A DNA stretch of 64,000 bases, from assembly GCF_024529975.1 (NCBI RefSeq), contig NZ_AP024897.1, forward strand, positions 682,001 through 746,000, written 5' to 3'. A program made the translations under genes and the position numbers. Shown here piece after piece: positions 36,184 to 43,990 of this stretch (its first letter is position 1; every line of letters begins with the position of its first letter). The notes below the pieces were generated by a model that saw only the letters and a list, made by a program, of their open reading frames with translations, ran no database searches and was not told the origin of the DNA. Source of the stretch: Vibrio quintilis (GTDB lineage: Bacteria; Pseudomonadota; Gammaproteobacteria; Enterobacterales; Vibrionaceae).

Positions 36184-36300
36184 TTATGGTGGGCTGGACA
36201 ATGGGCGCATTTGCGCGCCGCGTCCGTGTGAGCGGTAGTACCAACCTTGTTCAGTTCACCACCCATTCTTGGTACCTCTGGGTGGTGATTCCCATTTTAT
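36184..36300 (+). ncRNA. Structured RNA, candidate C4-type antisense RNA
   Basis: Two stems are clear: an outer GGAC/GTCC (36196-36199, 36222-36225) enclosing GGCGC/GCGCC (36204-36208, 36215-36219), and a perfect 8-bp CACCACCC/GGGTGGTG (36257-36264, 36280-36287). The text ACCAACCTTGTTCAGTTCAC between them and the loop TTGGTACC resemble the C4 antisense RNA motif of phage P1/P7 and P4-like prophages, which blocks expression of an early gene and gives immunity. It ends about 20 bases before the start of the next small gene. Resemblance is from memory, so the class is tentative; the structure is seen directly. Confidence 0.5.
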
Positions 36301-36319
36301 TTTTCACACGGAGGCACTT

Positions 36320-36520
36320 ATGCCTGCAACAATTGCTTACGACCCAAGCCTTTCACAGAGAGCCCGTGAATATCTGATTCAGATTGAGGATTATCTGCGT
36401 AAGATGAATCCCTCAGATCATGATTTTCACGAGGTGCTGCTTTATATGAATAAGTTAATCACGATTCAGGACTCAATCGGTAAAGTAGTCACTTCTGAGA
36501 AGGTCAGTATCAAACAATAA
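36320..36520 (+). CDS. Small unknown island protein downstream of the structured RNA
   Basis: 66 residues from the ATG at 36320, which has GGAGG six bases upstream; the frame extends further but only through the RNA element. The protein is polar and helical (MPATIAYDPSLSQRAREYL, QIEDYLRKMNPSDHDFHEV). No family recognised. It is immediately followed by a strong terminator, so the RNA element plus this gene form a self-contained unit. If the RNA is C4-like, this could be its regulated target. Confidence 0.65.
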   Translation: MPATIAYDPSLSQRAREYLIQIEDYLRKMNPSDHDFHEVLLYMNKLITIQDSIGKVVTSEKVSIKQ

Positions 36521-36547
36521 GATATTGTTCGAAACTAAGTTAAGTCA

Positions 36548-36574
36548 GAGCCACTTAGTTTCGTGGCTCTTTTT
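36548..36574 (+). terminator. Rho-independent terminator
   Basis: GAGCCAC / GTGGCTC stem with an eight-base loop and five T directly after, 27 bases past the stop of the 66-residue gene. Confidence 0.9.
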
Positions 36575-36581
36575 GTAGACG

Positions 36582-36988
36582 GGCCATATCCGCAATCCCG
36601 ATTCCCAATGATTGACCATCCAACGGTTCAGATAAGCAATCCGGTAGTCAATCAAGTGGTATCGCCAGCCCAAAAACAAGCCATATCAAATGCAATATTG
36701 ATAGTCCCGATTCTTAATCATTTACAATCCAAGCCGTTCAGATAAGCAATCCGGTAGTCAATCAAATGGTATCGGAACCCCAAAACCAAGCCATATTAAG
36801 TGCAATATTGATAAATCCCGATTCCCAATTATTTACAATCCAAGCCGTTCAGATATGGAATTCGATAGTCAATTAAGTGGTATCGAAACCCAAAACCAAG
36901 CCATATTAAGCGCAATATTGATAATCCCGATTCCTAATCATTCACAATCCAAGCCACTTAGATATGGAATCCGGATATGTAATCAAAC
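36582..36988. repeat. Tandem repeat, about 3.5 copies of a 110-bp unit
   Basis: Units beginning CCCGATTC start at 36597, 36706, 36817 and 36926, i.e. periods of 109, 111 and 109 bases, the last copy being partial. Shared segments include ATCCAAGCCGTTCAGATA, AATCCGGTAGTCAATCAA, GTGGTATCG and AAGCCATAT..GCAATATTGATA. Periods that are not all multiples of three argue against coding. Copies differ by scattered substitutions. The block could be a replication origin with long iterons or a structural satellite of the island. Confidence 0.85.
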
Positions 36989-37292
36989 CATCTCGCTGCT
37001 ACATATTTGCTACACAGAAGTGCTTTCATGGAACCCATCTTCAATGAGCTTATCTGTTTCGGTGGTTTGGATTCATACCGGTATGGGAAATAAGCTGATT
37101 ATCCGGGTGTATCTGGTGGAGCAAACATACAAGGGCATGGATGCCCTTGTCTAAGCGCACAAGGAGGTCTTGAGCGGTTTGCGGAACCAGATATATCCGG
37201 ATTAGCAAATGAGCCAGTTTAATGAATACAGGTTTTTTGTCATTGAATCGCGGGATAGCGCAGGGGAGTTTTTCAGTATTCTGGCGGGCTGT
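36989..37292. other. Gene-free stretch near the right island end
   Basis: Between the tandem repeats and the right arm repeats no gene with a credible start is visible. The stretch is ordinary in composition and shows no further copies of the repeats. It may be decayed coding DNA. Confidence 0.35.
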
Positions 37293-37328
37293 TGCTATAA
37301 ATAATTTTGCTATAAATCTGCTATAAAT
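37293..37328 (+). promoter_or_regulatory. Right integrase arm-type repeats
   Basis: Three copies of TGCTATAAAT (37293, 37308 and 37319), the last two spaced 11 bases like the pair at the left end. Same orientation as on the left. Likely binding sites for integrase or its directionality factor. Confidence 0.6.
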
Positions 37329-37340
37329 AAAAAACCAAAG

Positions 37341-37375
37341 AAAAAGGGGTTAGGTAAAAAATTACCTAACCCCTT
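37341..37375 (-). terminator. Island-borne terminator of the reconstituted tRNA gene
   Basis: Perfect 14-bp stem AAGGGGTTAGGTAA (37344-37357) with its complement (37362-37375) and a four-base loop; on the minus strand T residues follow. It replaces the original terminator left at 22896-22930. Confidence 0.88.
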
Positions 37376-37382
37376 GAAATAT

Positions 37383-37428
37383 ATGGTGGGCCTTCCGGGA
37401 CTCGAACCCAGGACCTGCCGATTATGAG
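37383..37428 (-). repeat. Right attachment repeat inside the tRNA gene
   Basis: 46 bases identical to 22939-22984, forming the 3' half of the intact tRNA gene from the CCA end through the anticodon. The island therefore spans 22939-37428 and, counting one repeat, measures about 14.44 kb. Confidence 0.93.
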
Positions 37429-37460
37429 TCGGATGCTCTAACCAACTGAGCTAAAGGCCC
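37384..37460 (-). tRNA. tRNA with CAT anticodon (Ile2 or elongator Met)
   Basis: 77 bases including an encoded CCA. Acceptor stem GGGCCTT/AAGGCCC, D arm GCTCAGTTGGTTAGAGC, anticodon loop CTCATAA, T arm CTGGG TTCGAGT CCCGG. A CAT anticodon fits elongator Met or, after lysidine modification, isoleucine ATA. The base pair at the top of the anticodon stem (T27 with C43) is mismatched. It is the insertion target of the island, which restores the gene. Confidence 0.92.
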
Positions 37461-37475
37461 CCACTGAGGGGCATG

Positions 37476-37504
37476 ATTATATGGGATTGACCAGGTGCTG
37501 TCCA
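37476..37504 (-). promoter_or_regulatory. Sigma-70 promoter of the tRNA gene
   Basis: TGGACA (37504-37499), exactly 17 bases, TATAAT (37481-37476), then a G/C-rich discriminator before the tRNA 5' end at 37460. This is a near-consensus stable-RNA promoter. Confidence 0.8.
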
Positions 37505-37624
37505 CCCTCTATTGACGTTAAATCTGCTTGTATTTTATTCACTTAAATCCATTTTTCAGGAATTTGATTTGTTTTGATGGTTTTATGCCCAATCTCAGGT
37601 GTGACAAGCGCTGCCTGAGGTTTA

Positions 37625-38419
37625 TCAGCTGCCGGATTCTGCGCTTTTGGTGTATTGGCTGATGATGGTTTTCAGCACCGGGATTAGCTGTGCGGCTTTC
37701 TCTTCACGCCAGTTGAATGGTGGTGTTTCTTCCATATAGTTACATTGTGCCAGTTCGAGCTGAATTGCGTGCCAGCCCTGCTCCGGACGGCCATACGCGC
37801 GGGTGATGTAACCGCCTTTAAACCGGCCATTGAGCACCCAGCTGAAGGTGTCTTGATTCTGACAAACGGCTTCCACGGCCTTTTGTAGTGCCGGTGCACA
37901 GCTTTGCTCCTGATTGGTGCCGATATTCAGGTCCGGTAGCTGGCCATCGAATAAACGGGGAATATTGGATGCGATAGAGTGGGCATCAAACAACAGGGCG
38001 TAGCCGAATTTTTCTTTTATGTGGGTCAGTGTATCCTGAATTTTCATGTGATAAGGCTGCCAGATATTAGTCAGGTAAGCGGCTCTGTCATCATTGGATG
38101 GCGCGTTGCCTGCGCTGAATATCGGGGTGCCATCAAACAGCGTCTGAGGAAATAACCCTGTGGTGGCCGTTGTATACAGCGGTTGATCATCTGCCGGACG
38201 GTTGAGATCAATCACAAAACGGGAATAATTTGCAATCAACACATGTGCACCGGTCTGGCGGGCGAACTCATAAAGCTTTGGTACATGCCAGTCGGTATCA
38301 GGGAGAGATTTTGCAGTTTCAGACAGCCCGGCTTCAACTGCCGGTGTTAAGTGTATACCGGCATGAGGGATGCTGATAAGCAGCGGGCTGGTTCCCGGAT
38401 AGTATTGAAATGCTTCCAT
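37625..38419 (-). CDS. hutG: N-formylglutamate deformylase
   Basis: 264-residue zinc hydrolase that splits N-formylglutamate into formate and glutamate, the last step of the five-enzyme histidine pathway. Family motifs: LISIPHAGIHLTP, YSRFVIDLNRPADDQPLY, LLFDAHSIAS and GGYITRAYGRPEQGWHAIQLE. It diverges from hutF across a short region containing a HutC palindrome. The presence of hutF next to it supports this activity rather than formiminoglutamase. Confidence 0.94.
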   Translation of the reverse strand: MEAFQYYPGTSPLLISIPHAGIHLTPAVEAGLSETAKSLPDTDWHVPKLYEFARQTGAHVLIANYSRFVIDLNRPADDQPLYTTATTGLFPQTLFDGTPIFSAGNAPSNDDRAAYLTNIWQPYHMKIQDTLTHIKEKFGYALLFDAHSIASNIPRLFDGQLPDLNIGTNQEQSCAPALQKAVEAVCQNQDTFSWVLNGRFKGGYITRAYGRPEQGWHAIQLELAQCNYMEETPPFNWREEKAAQLIPVLKTIISQYTKSAESGS

Positions 38420-38475
38420 ACTTTATTTCCTCTGTGAGTTCAGGTTTACGCTGGTTGAATGTTGTAGTATATATA

Positions 38476-38485
38476 TGTATATACA
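38476..38485. promoter_or_regulatory. HutC operator between hutG and hutF
   Basis: Perfect palindrome TGTATATACA, the known half-palindromic core of HutC/GntR operators. The same sequence occurs at 45281-45290 before hutI. It would repress both divergent genes in the absence of urocanate. Confidence 0.75.
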
Positions 38486-38507
38486 ATCTATCAGGGAAGA
38501 GTCAATA

Positions 38508-39875
38508 ATGAAACGTTTTTTATGCACACACGCTTTGCTGAGTGATGGCTGGCAGTCTGATGTCTTGATTGAGGTTGATGCTCAGGGTGTGATTGCATCG
38601 GTGCAATATGGGGTTCGTGATGTGCCGGAGAAGACGGAACGGTTGTCCGGTTTGGTGCTGCCTTCAATGGTTAACCTGCATTCTCATGCTTTCCAGCGGG
38701 CAATGGCTGGTCTGGCAGAAGTAGCGGGTGACCCGCAGGACAGTTTCTGGACCTGGCGTGAACAGATGTATCATCTGGTGAGCCACCTCTCTCCTGAACA
38801 GGTTGGCGTGATTGCAGCCTATTTGTATATCGATATGCTGAAAGGCGGTTATACGCAGGTCGCGGAATTCAATTATCTGCATCATGATAAAGACGGTAAA
38901 GCTTATCAGCAGGATGAGATGGCAATTCATCTGATCAATGCGGCCGGGGATGCCGGTATCGGGCAAACGTTATTGCCGGTTTTATATCGTTACAGTGGCT
39001 TTGGCGGACAGGCGGCACAGCCGCTGCAACAACGCTTTATTCAGGATACAGAGGCTTATCTGTCCCGGTTTGCTGAGCTGCAACAGCATATTTCAGGGAA
39101 AGCACTGCATCATGCCGGGATTTGCTTCCACTCACTGCGGGCGGTCAGCCCGGCTCAGATTGAGCAGGTTTTGTCTCATACACCGACTGATTTACCGGTT
39201 CATATTCATATTGCTGAGCAGATGAAAGAAGTGAATGATTGCATTAGCTGGAGCGGGCAGCGTCCTGTGGAATGGTTGTATGATCATGCGGCGGTCGATT
39301 TCCGCTGGTGCCTGGTGCATGCGACACATCTCACTGAGCAGGAAGTGGCTTCGGTTGCTGCCAGTCAGGCCGTTGTGGGAATTTGTACCACGACAGAGGC
39401 GAACCTTGGTGACGGGATTTTTCCCGCAGTTGATTACATGCAGCAGGGTGGCCGCTGGGGTGTCGGGTCAGACAGCCATGTGTCTGTGAGTGCAATGGAA
39501 GAGCTGCGTTGGCTGGAATATGGGCAAAGGTTGCGGGATCAGCGCCGTAACCGGCTGGTAGATCCTGCAACCGGATCGGTTGGCGATATGCTTTGGCAAC
39601 AGGCGGCTGCTGGTGGCTCACAGGCTTGTGGTGTGAAACTGGGAACACTGGCCGTTGGGCAACGGGCGGACTGGCTGGTGGTGGAGCAGAATGAATGGCT
39701 GGAGAATCTGCCGTCATCTTTATGGCTGAACCGCTGGCTGTTTAGTGGTCACAGCCAGATGATCCGGGATGTGTATGTTGCGGGAAAACAGGTCATCGAA
39801 CAGGGACATCATCCGCTTGAGTCAACGATCTGCCAGCAATTTTCTCAGGTAATGAAAGCGTTAAAAATTGCCTAA
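38508..39875 (+). CDS. hutF: Formimidoylglutamate deiminase
   Basis: 455 residues from the ATG at 38508; a longer frame exists, but its start lies on the operator. Amidohydrolase fold with metal ligands in NLHSHAFQRAM, a conserved FCF-like CFHSLRAVSP, HIHIAEQ, CLVHATHLT and VGSDSHVSV. It converts N-formimino-glutamate to N-formylglutamate and ammonia. Together with hutG it gives the Pseudomonas-type five-step pathway. It converges on hutC with a 15-base overlap of the 3' ends. Confidence 0.95.
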   Translation: MKRFLCTHALLSDGWQSDVLIEVDAQGVIASVQYGVRDVPEKTERLSGLVLPSMVNLHSHAFQRAMAGLAEVAGDPQDSFWTWREQMYHLVSHLSPEQVGVIAAYLYIDMLKGGYTQVAEFNYLHHDKDGKAYQQDEMAIHLINAAGDAGIGQTLLPVLYRYSGFGGQAAQPLQQRFIQDTEAYLSRFAELQQHISGKALHHAGICFHSLRAVSPAQIEQVLSHTPTDLPVHIHIAEQMKEVNDCISWSGQRPVEWLYDHAAVDFRWCLVHATHLTEQEVASVAASQAVVGICTTTEANLGDGIFPAVDYMQQGGRWGVGSDSHVSVSAMEELRWLEYGQRLRDQRRNRLVDPATGSVGDMLWQQAAAGGSQACGVKLGTLAVGQRADWLVVEQNEWLENLPSSLWLNRWLFSGHSQMIRDVYVAGKQVIEQGHHPLESTICQQFSQVMKALKIA

Positions 39876-40604
39876 CAACTTATAACGGGAACCCGGGTAA
39901 AGCAGTTTCGCGTAAGTGACTACCTGTTTGTCACTCCAGGTCTGGCGGCGAATCAGCAGGCAAGGCTCGTAGTCGTCTATATCGAGATAATTCCTTTGCC
40001 GCGGGTCTGCCATCACGGCTTCAACAATATGTTCACCGGAAGTGAGTGGCGCAATATTCATCAGATAGGTGTATGGCGTCTGATTCTGGTAGTCCTGCTG
40101 AAGGTAATCCGGCGCCATTGCCGGGTTAACCCAGCGTTCTTCGAGTTGTACCGGGACATCGTTTTCGTAATGAATGATGTGAGAGTAGTACAGTTCATGA
40201 CCGGTTTTCAGATTAAAAATAGCCGCCTGTTCCGGATCGGCTTTTACACTCGATAAGTTGATGATTTTACTGGTGTGGTTATGGCCGCGCTGGGTGATTT
40301 CTTCTGCGATATTATGCACTTCCAGCATCGGGGTTGCGCCTTTCTGTTTGGCAACAAACGTACCGACACCCTGCATCCGGAACAGATAGCCTTCTGTAGT
40401 GAGTTCCCGGAGTGCCCGGTTAATCGTCATCCTGCTGGCACCTAAGGCTTTAACCAGTTCACTTTCTGAAGGCACCCGATCATTTTCCTGCCATTGCCCG
40501 GCAGAAATCTGCGCAATAATGGCTTGTTTCACCCGTTGATAAATTGGTGCCGGCGTGTCAGGAAGTGCTTCCGAGAGCCTTGAAGCAGCAGATTGTTCAA
40601 CCAT
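39861..40604 (-). CDS. hutC: Histidine utilisation repressor HutC (GntR family)
   Basis: 247 residues. N-terminal GntR winged helix (PIYQRVKQAIIAQI, RVPSESELVKALGASRMTINRALREL) and a C-terminal UTRA ligand-binding domain (ELYYSHIIHYENDVPVQLEERWVN). HutC represses hut genes until urocanate binds. It follows hutH at the end of the hutI-hutU-hutH set, so it is likely autoregulated within that operon. Its target palindromes are at 38476 and 45275. Confidence 0.95.
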   Translation of the reverse strand: MVEQSAASRLSEALPDTPAPIYQRVKQAIIAQISAGQWQENDRVPSESELVKALGASRMTINRALRELTTEGYLFRMQGVGTFVAKQKGATPMLEVHNIAEEITQRGHNHTSKIINLSSVKADPEQAAIFNLKTGHELYYSHIIHYENDVPVQLEERWVNPAMAPDYLQQDYQNQTPYTYLMNIAPLTSGEHIVEAVMADPRQRNYLDIDDYEPCLLIRRQTWSDKQVVTYAKLLYPGSRYKLLGNF

Positions 40605-40666
40605 CCCTTTGATCCTGTGAATTATTAATCAGTGAATTGTGAGTTTGCGAATTTTCAGAGCCAGAT

Positions 40667-40732
40667 AATCCCGGCCAGTGTAGCCGGGATTACGTATGAA
40701 GTATATATGCCGGTCCGGAACTTTCTCCGGAC
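40667..40732 (-). other. Two hairpins between hutH and hutC
   Basis: AATCCCGGC/GCCGGGATT (40667-40691) and GTCCGGA/TCCGGAC (40713-40732) are perfect stems without T-runs. They may stabilise the upstream mRNA or lower hutC expression relative to hutH. Confidence 0.5.
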
Positions 40733-40733
40733 C

Positions 40734-42266
40734 TCACAGACTGGGCAGCAGGCTCTCAGGCATGAGACAATGATGTTTGGCAGAGGCCAACAAGTCATCG
40801 GCTGCAGCAATATCCGGTGCAAAGTAGCGATCTTTATCATAGAAGGGGACTTTCGCCCGCAACATGGCTTTTGCCTGCTCAAGCTTGTCGGATGTTTTCA
40901 GGGGAACTCTGAAATCCAGCCCCTGAGCCGCAGCAAGGTATTCAACGGCCAGAATACCACGGGTATTCTCCGCCATATCCTTGAGACGACGCGCTGCAAA
41001 CGTTGCCATGGAGACATGATCTTCCTGATTGGCAGAGGTTGGCAGACTGTCAACGGAGCCTGGATGAGCCAGGGTTTTGTTCTCACTGGCAAGGGCTGCC
41101 GATGTGACCTGAGCAATCATAAAGCCGGAGTTAACCCCGCCATTATCAACCAGAAACGGCGGTAGTTTGCTCAGCGCACTGTCGATCAGAAGCGCCATCC
41201 GTCTTTCAGATAAGCTGCCAATTTCAGCAATCGCTAATGCCAGGTTATCTGCCGCCATTGCGACCGGTTCTGCGTGGAAGTTACCGCCGGAGATGATGTC
41301 GTCTTCTTCAGCAAAGACCAGCGGGTTGTCTGACACCGCGTTACTTTCTGTCAGCAGTGTATCTGCTGAATTCCGGATCTGTTGCAGGCAGGCACCCATA
41401 ACCTGTGGTTGACAGCGCAATGAATATGGATCCTGCACTTTTTCACAGTTGATATGAGACTGGCTGATATCACTGTCGTCACCCAGCAGGTGGCGATATG
41501 CGGCGGCGGCATCAATCTGAGTCTGATGGCCGCGAACCTGATGGATTTTCGGATCAAACGGACGGCGGCTGCCTAGCGCCGCTTCAACGGACATCGCACC
41601 ACACACGGTGGCAGAAGCGAACAGATCTTCAGCGTAGAACAAGCCTTCCAGCGCCAGTGCTGTGGAAGCCTGCGTGCCGTTCAGCAGTGCCAGCCCTTCT
41701 TTTGGTGCCAGTGTCACAGGAGATAAGCCGGCGATCGCCAGCGCCTGTTTACCGGAAATGACTTCATCCTGATGACGTGCCTGACCTTCACCAAGCAAAA
41801 CGGTACTCATGTGTGCCAGTGGTGCGAGATCGCCGGAAGCACCGACAGAACCTTTTTGCGGAATACAAGGATAGATTTCATGGTTCAGCAGCGTGATTAA
41901 GGCTTCAATGACTTCGAGTCTGATACCTGAGAAACCACGGGCCAGACTGTTAATTTTCAGTACCATGATCAGACGAACGGTTTCATCCTGCATAAATTTG
42001 CCAATCCCGGCGGCATGCGACAACACGATACTACACTGAAGTGTTTCCAGATCTTCCGGCGCGATTTTTGTGTTCGCAAGCAGACCAAACCCCGTGTTGA
42101 TGCCATAGACTGTTCGTTCTTCAGCAATGATTTTTTCAACAACCTGCGTGCTGGCATTGATGGCCTGATGTGCATCTTCAGCCAGTTTAACTTTTAAACC
42201 AGAGCGACTGACAAGACGAAGTTCCTTTAAAGTCATCCGGCCGGGGTTAATCGTAAGTACATCCAT
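40734..42266 (-). CDS. hutH: Histidine ammonia-lyase
   Basis: 510 residues. It deaminates histidine to urocanate using the MIO prosthetic group formed autocatalytically from the Ala-Ser-Gly in [15 protein letters not shown] (about residues 140-154). Other conserved parts are VYGINTGFG, the LLNGTQAST stretch and [14 protein letters not shown]. First enzyme of the pathway; 11 bases after hutU. Confidence 0.98.
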   Translation of the reverse strand: MDVLTINPGRMTLKELRLVSRSGLKVKLAEDAHQAINASTQVVEKIIAEERTVYGINTGFGLLANTKIAPEDLETLQCSIVLSHAAGIGKFMQDETVRLIMVLKINSLARGFSGIRLEVIEALITLLNHEIYPCIPQKGSVGASGDLAPLAHMSTVLLGEGQARHQDEVISGKQALAIAGLSPVTLAPKEGLALLNGTQASTALALEGLFYAEDLFASATVCGAMSVEAALGSRRPFDPKIHQVRGHQTQIDAAAAYRHLLGDDSDISQSHINCEKVQDPYSLRCQPQVMGACLQQIRNSADTLLTESNAVSDNPLVFAEEDDIISGGNFHAEPVAMAADNLALAIAEIGSLSERRMALLIDSALSKLPPFLVDNGGVNSGFMIAQVTSAALASENKTLAHPGSVDSLPTSANQEDHVSMATFAARRLKDMAENTRGILAVEYLAAAQGLDFRVPLKTSDKLEQAKAMLRAKVPFYDKDRYFAPDIAAADDLLASAKHHCLMPESLLPSL

Positions 42267-42277
42267 GAAATTTTTCC

Positions 42278-43975
42278 TTATCTTAGTTTTGCCAGTTCTG
42301 CATTCAGCATCGGTAGATCAAGTTTTTGCTCAGCGGCACATTGTTTTGCAATGTCGTAGCCGGCATCCGCATGACGCATCACGCCGGTTGCAGGGTCGTT
42401 GTGCAGAACCCGGTTAAGTCGTTCGCTGGCGTCATCACTTCCGTCACAGCAAATCACCATACCTGAATGTTGGGAGAATCCCATGCCGACGCCCCCACCG
42501 TGGTGAAGTGACACCCAGGTCGCTCCGCCAGCAGTATTCAGCAGCGCGTTGAGTAATGGCCAGTCTGAAACAGCATCAGATCCGTCAAGCATGCTTTCTG
42601 TTTCGCGGTTCGGGCTGGCCACTGAACCTGAGTCCAGATGGTCACGGCCAATCACAACGGGGGCTTTTAATTCACCATTTTTTACCATTTCATTGAACGC
42701 AAGGCCAAGGCGTTTACGATCTTTCAGGCCAACCCAGCAGATACGTGACGGCAGCCCCTGAAAATGAATTCGCTCGCGGGCCATGTCCAGCCAGTTATGC
42801 AGGTGCGGATCATCCGGGATCAGTTCTTTGACTTTTTGATCGGTTTTATAAATGTCTTCCGGATCACCTGACAGTGCTGCCCAGCGGAAAGGTCCGATAC
42901 CTTCACAGAAAAGTGGACGAATATAAGCCGGGACAAATCCGGGGAAGTCGAAGGCATTTTGTACCCCTTCTTCAAAAGCCATTTGACGGATGTTATTGCC
43001 GTAGTCCAGAGTGGCGGCACCACGTTCCTGAAGGCTAAGCATCGCCTGAACATGAACAGCCATTGACGCTTTGGCAGCTTTGACGACCTGTTCTTCGTCG
43101 GTTTGACGCATTTCAGCCGCTTTTTCCATGCTCCAGCCAAGAGGCAGGTAGCCGTTCAGTGGGTCATGGGCAGAAGTCTGGTCGGTGACAACATCCGGGG
43201 TGATGTTGCGTTTCACCAGTTCAGGGAAGATATCCGCTGCATTGCCCAGCAGGCCGACAGAGATTGGCTGATCAGTTTCCTGAATCATTGCCAGTGCTTC
43301 ATCCAGTGAGGTTGCCTTTTTATCCACATAGCCGGTTCTCAGGCGGTAATCGATCCGGGATTCGTCACACTCGACCGCCAGCATTGAGAAACCAGCCATC
43401 GTCGCAGCCAGTGTTTGCGCACCACCCATGCCGCCAAGGCCGCCGGTCAGAATCCAGCGACCTTTGGTTTGTCCTTCAAAATGTTTCTTTGCTACGGCAA
43501 CAAATGTTTCATAAGTCCCCTGAACGATGCCCTGAGAACCGATATAAATCCATGAACCGGCCGTCATCTGGCCGTACATCATCAGACCTTCTTTATCCAG
43601 CTCGTTGAAGTGTTCCCAGTTGGCCCAGTGTGGGACCAGGTTTGAATTCGCAATCAGTACCCGTGGTGCATTTTTGTGAGTCTGAAAAACACCTACTGGT
43701 TTACCGGACTGAACCAGCAAGGTCTGGTCTTCTTCCAGACGGGTTAATACTTCTACAATTTTATCAAAGCATTCCCAATTACGGGCTGCACGGCCAATAC
43801 CGCCGTATACAACCAGTGCATGCGGATGTTCTGCGACATCAGGATCAAGATTGTTCATTAACATTCGCAGCGGGGCTTCGGTCAGCCATGATTTAGCTGT
43901 TAGCTCCGTGCCGTGCGGGGCACGGATCGTTCTTGAAGTGTCGAGGCGGGTTCCCGCTTTAGGTGTTTGTGACAT
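42278..43975 (-). CDS. hutU: Urocanate hydratase
   Basis: 565-residue NAD-containing urocanase converting urocanate to imidazolonepropionate. Signatures include [13 protein letters not shown] near the N-terminus, [10 protein letters not shown] for NAD binding and the [13 protein letters not shown] and [16 protein letters not shown] segments. Between hutI and hutH with 15- and 11-base gaps, so all three share a transcript. Length is family-typical (about 555-565). Confidence 0.98.
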   Translation of the reverse strand: MSQTPKAGTRLDTSRTIRAPHGTELTAKSWLTEAPLRMLMNNLDPDVAEHPHALVVYGGIGRAARNWECFDKIVEVLTRLEEDQTLLVQSGKPVGVFQTHKNAPRVLIANSNLVPHWANWEHFNELDKEGLMMYGQMTAGSWIYIGSQGIVQGTYETFVAVAKKHFEGQTKGRWILTGGLGGMGGAQTLAATMAGFSMLAVECDESRIDYRLRTGYVDKKATSLDEALAMIQETDQPISVGLLGNAADIFPELVKRNITPDVVTDQTSAHDPLNGYLPLGWSMEKAAEMRQTDEEQVVKAAKASMAVHVQAMLSLQERGAATLDYGNNIRQMAFEEGVQNAFDFPGFVPAYIRPLFCEGIGPFRWAALSGDPEDIYKTDQKVKELIPDDPHLHNWLDMARERIHFQGLPSRICWVGLKDRKRLGLAFNEMVKNGELKAPVVIGRDHLDSGSVASPNRETESMLDGSDAVSDWPLLNALLNTAGGATWVSLHHGGGVGMGFSQHSGMVICCDGSDDASERLNRVLHNDPATGVMRHADAGYDIAKQCAAEQKLDLPMLNAELAKLR

Positions 43976-43990
43976 GTGAACTCCTTGTTT

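Noticed and set aside
36111..36377. Open frame of 88 residues over the structured RNA
   Set aside because: It runs through the hairpins and into the following gene in another frame, without a ribosome site; the structure explains the region better.
36582..36988. Possible CRISPR array
   Set aside because: Units are about 110 bases and repeat nearly throughout, with no short constant repeat alternating with unique spacers, and no cas genes nearby.
36563..37154. Open frames across the tandem-repeat block (60 and 99 residues)
   Set aside because: The repeat periods are not all multiples of three, no ribosome sites are present, and the translations are low-complexity copies of the repeat.
40667..40732. 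Terminators between hutH and hutC
   Set aside because: Both stems lack a T-run on either strand; they were listed as hairpins only.
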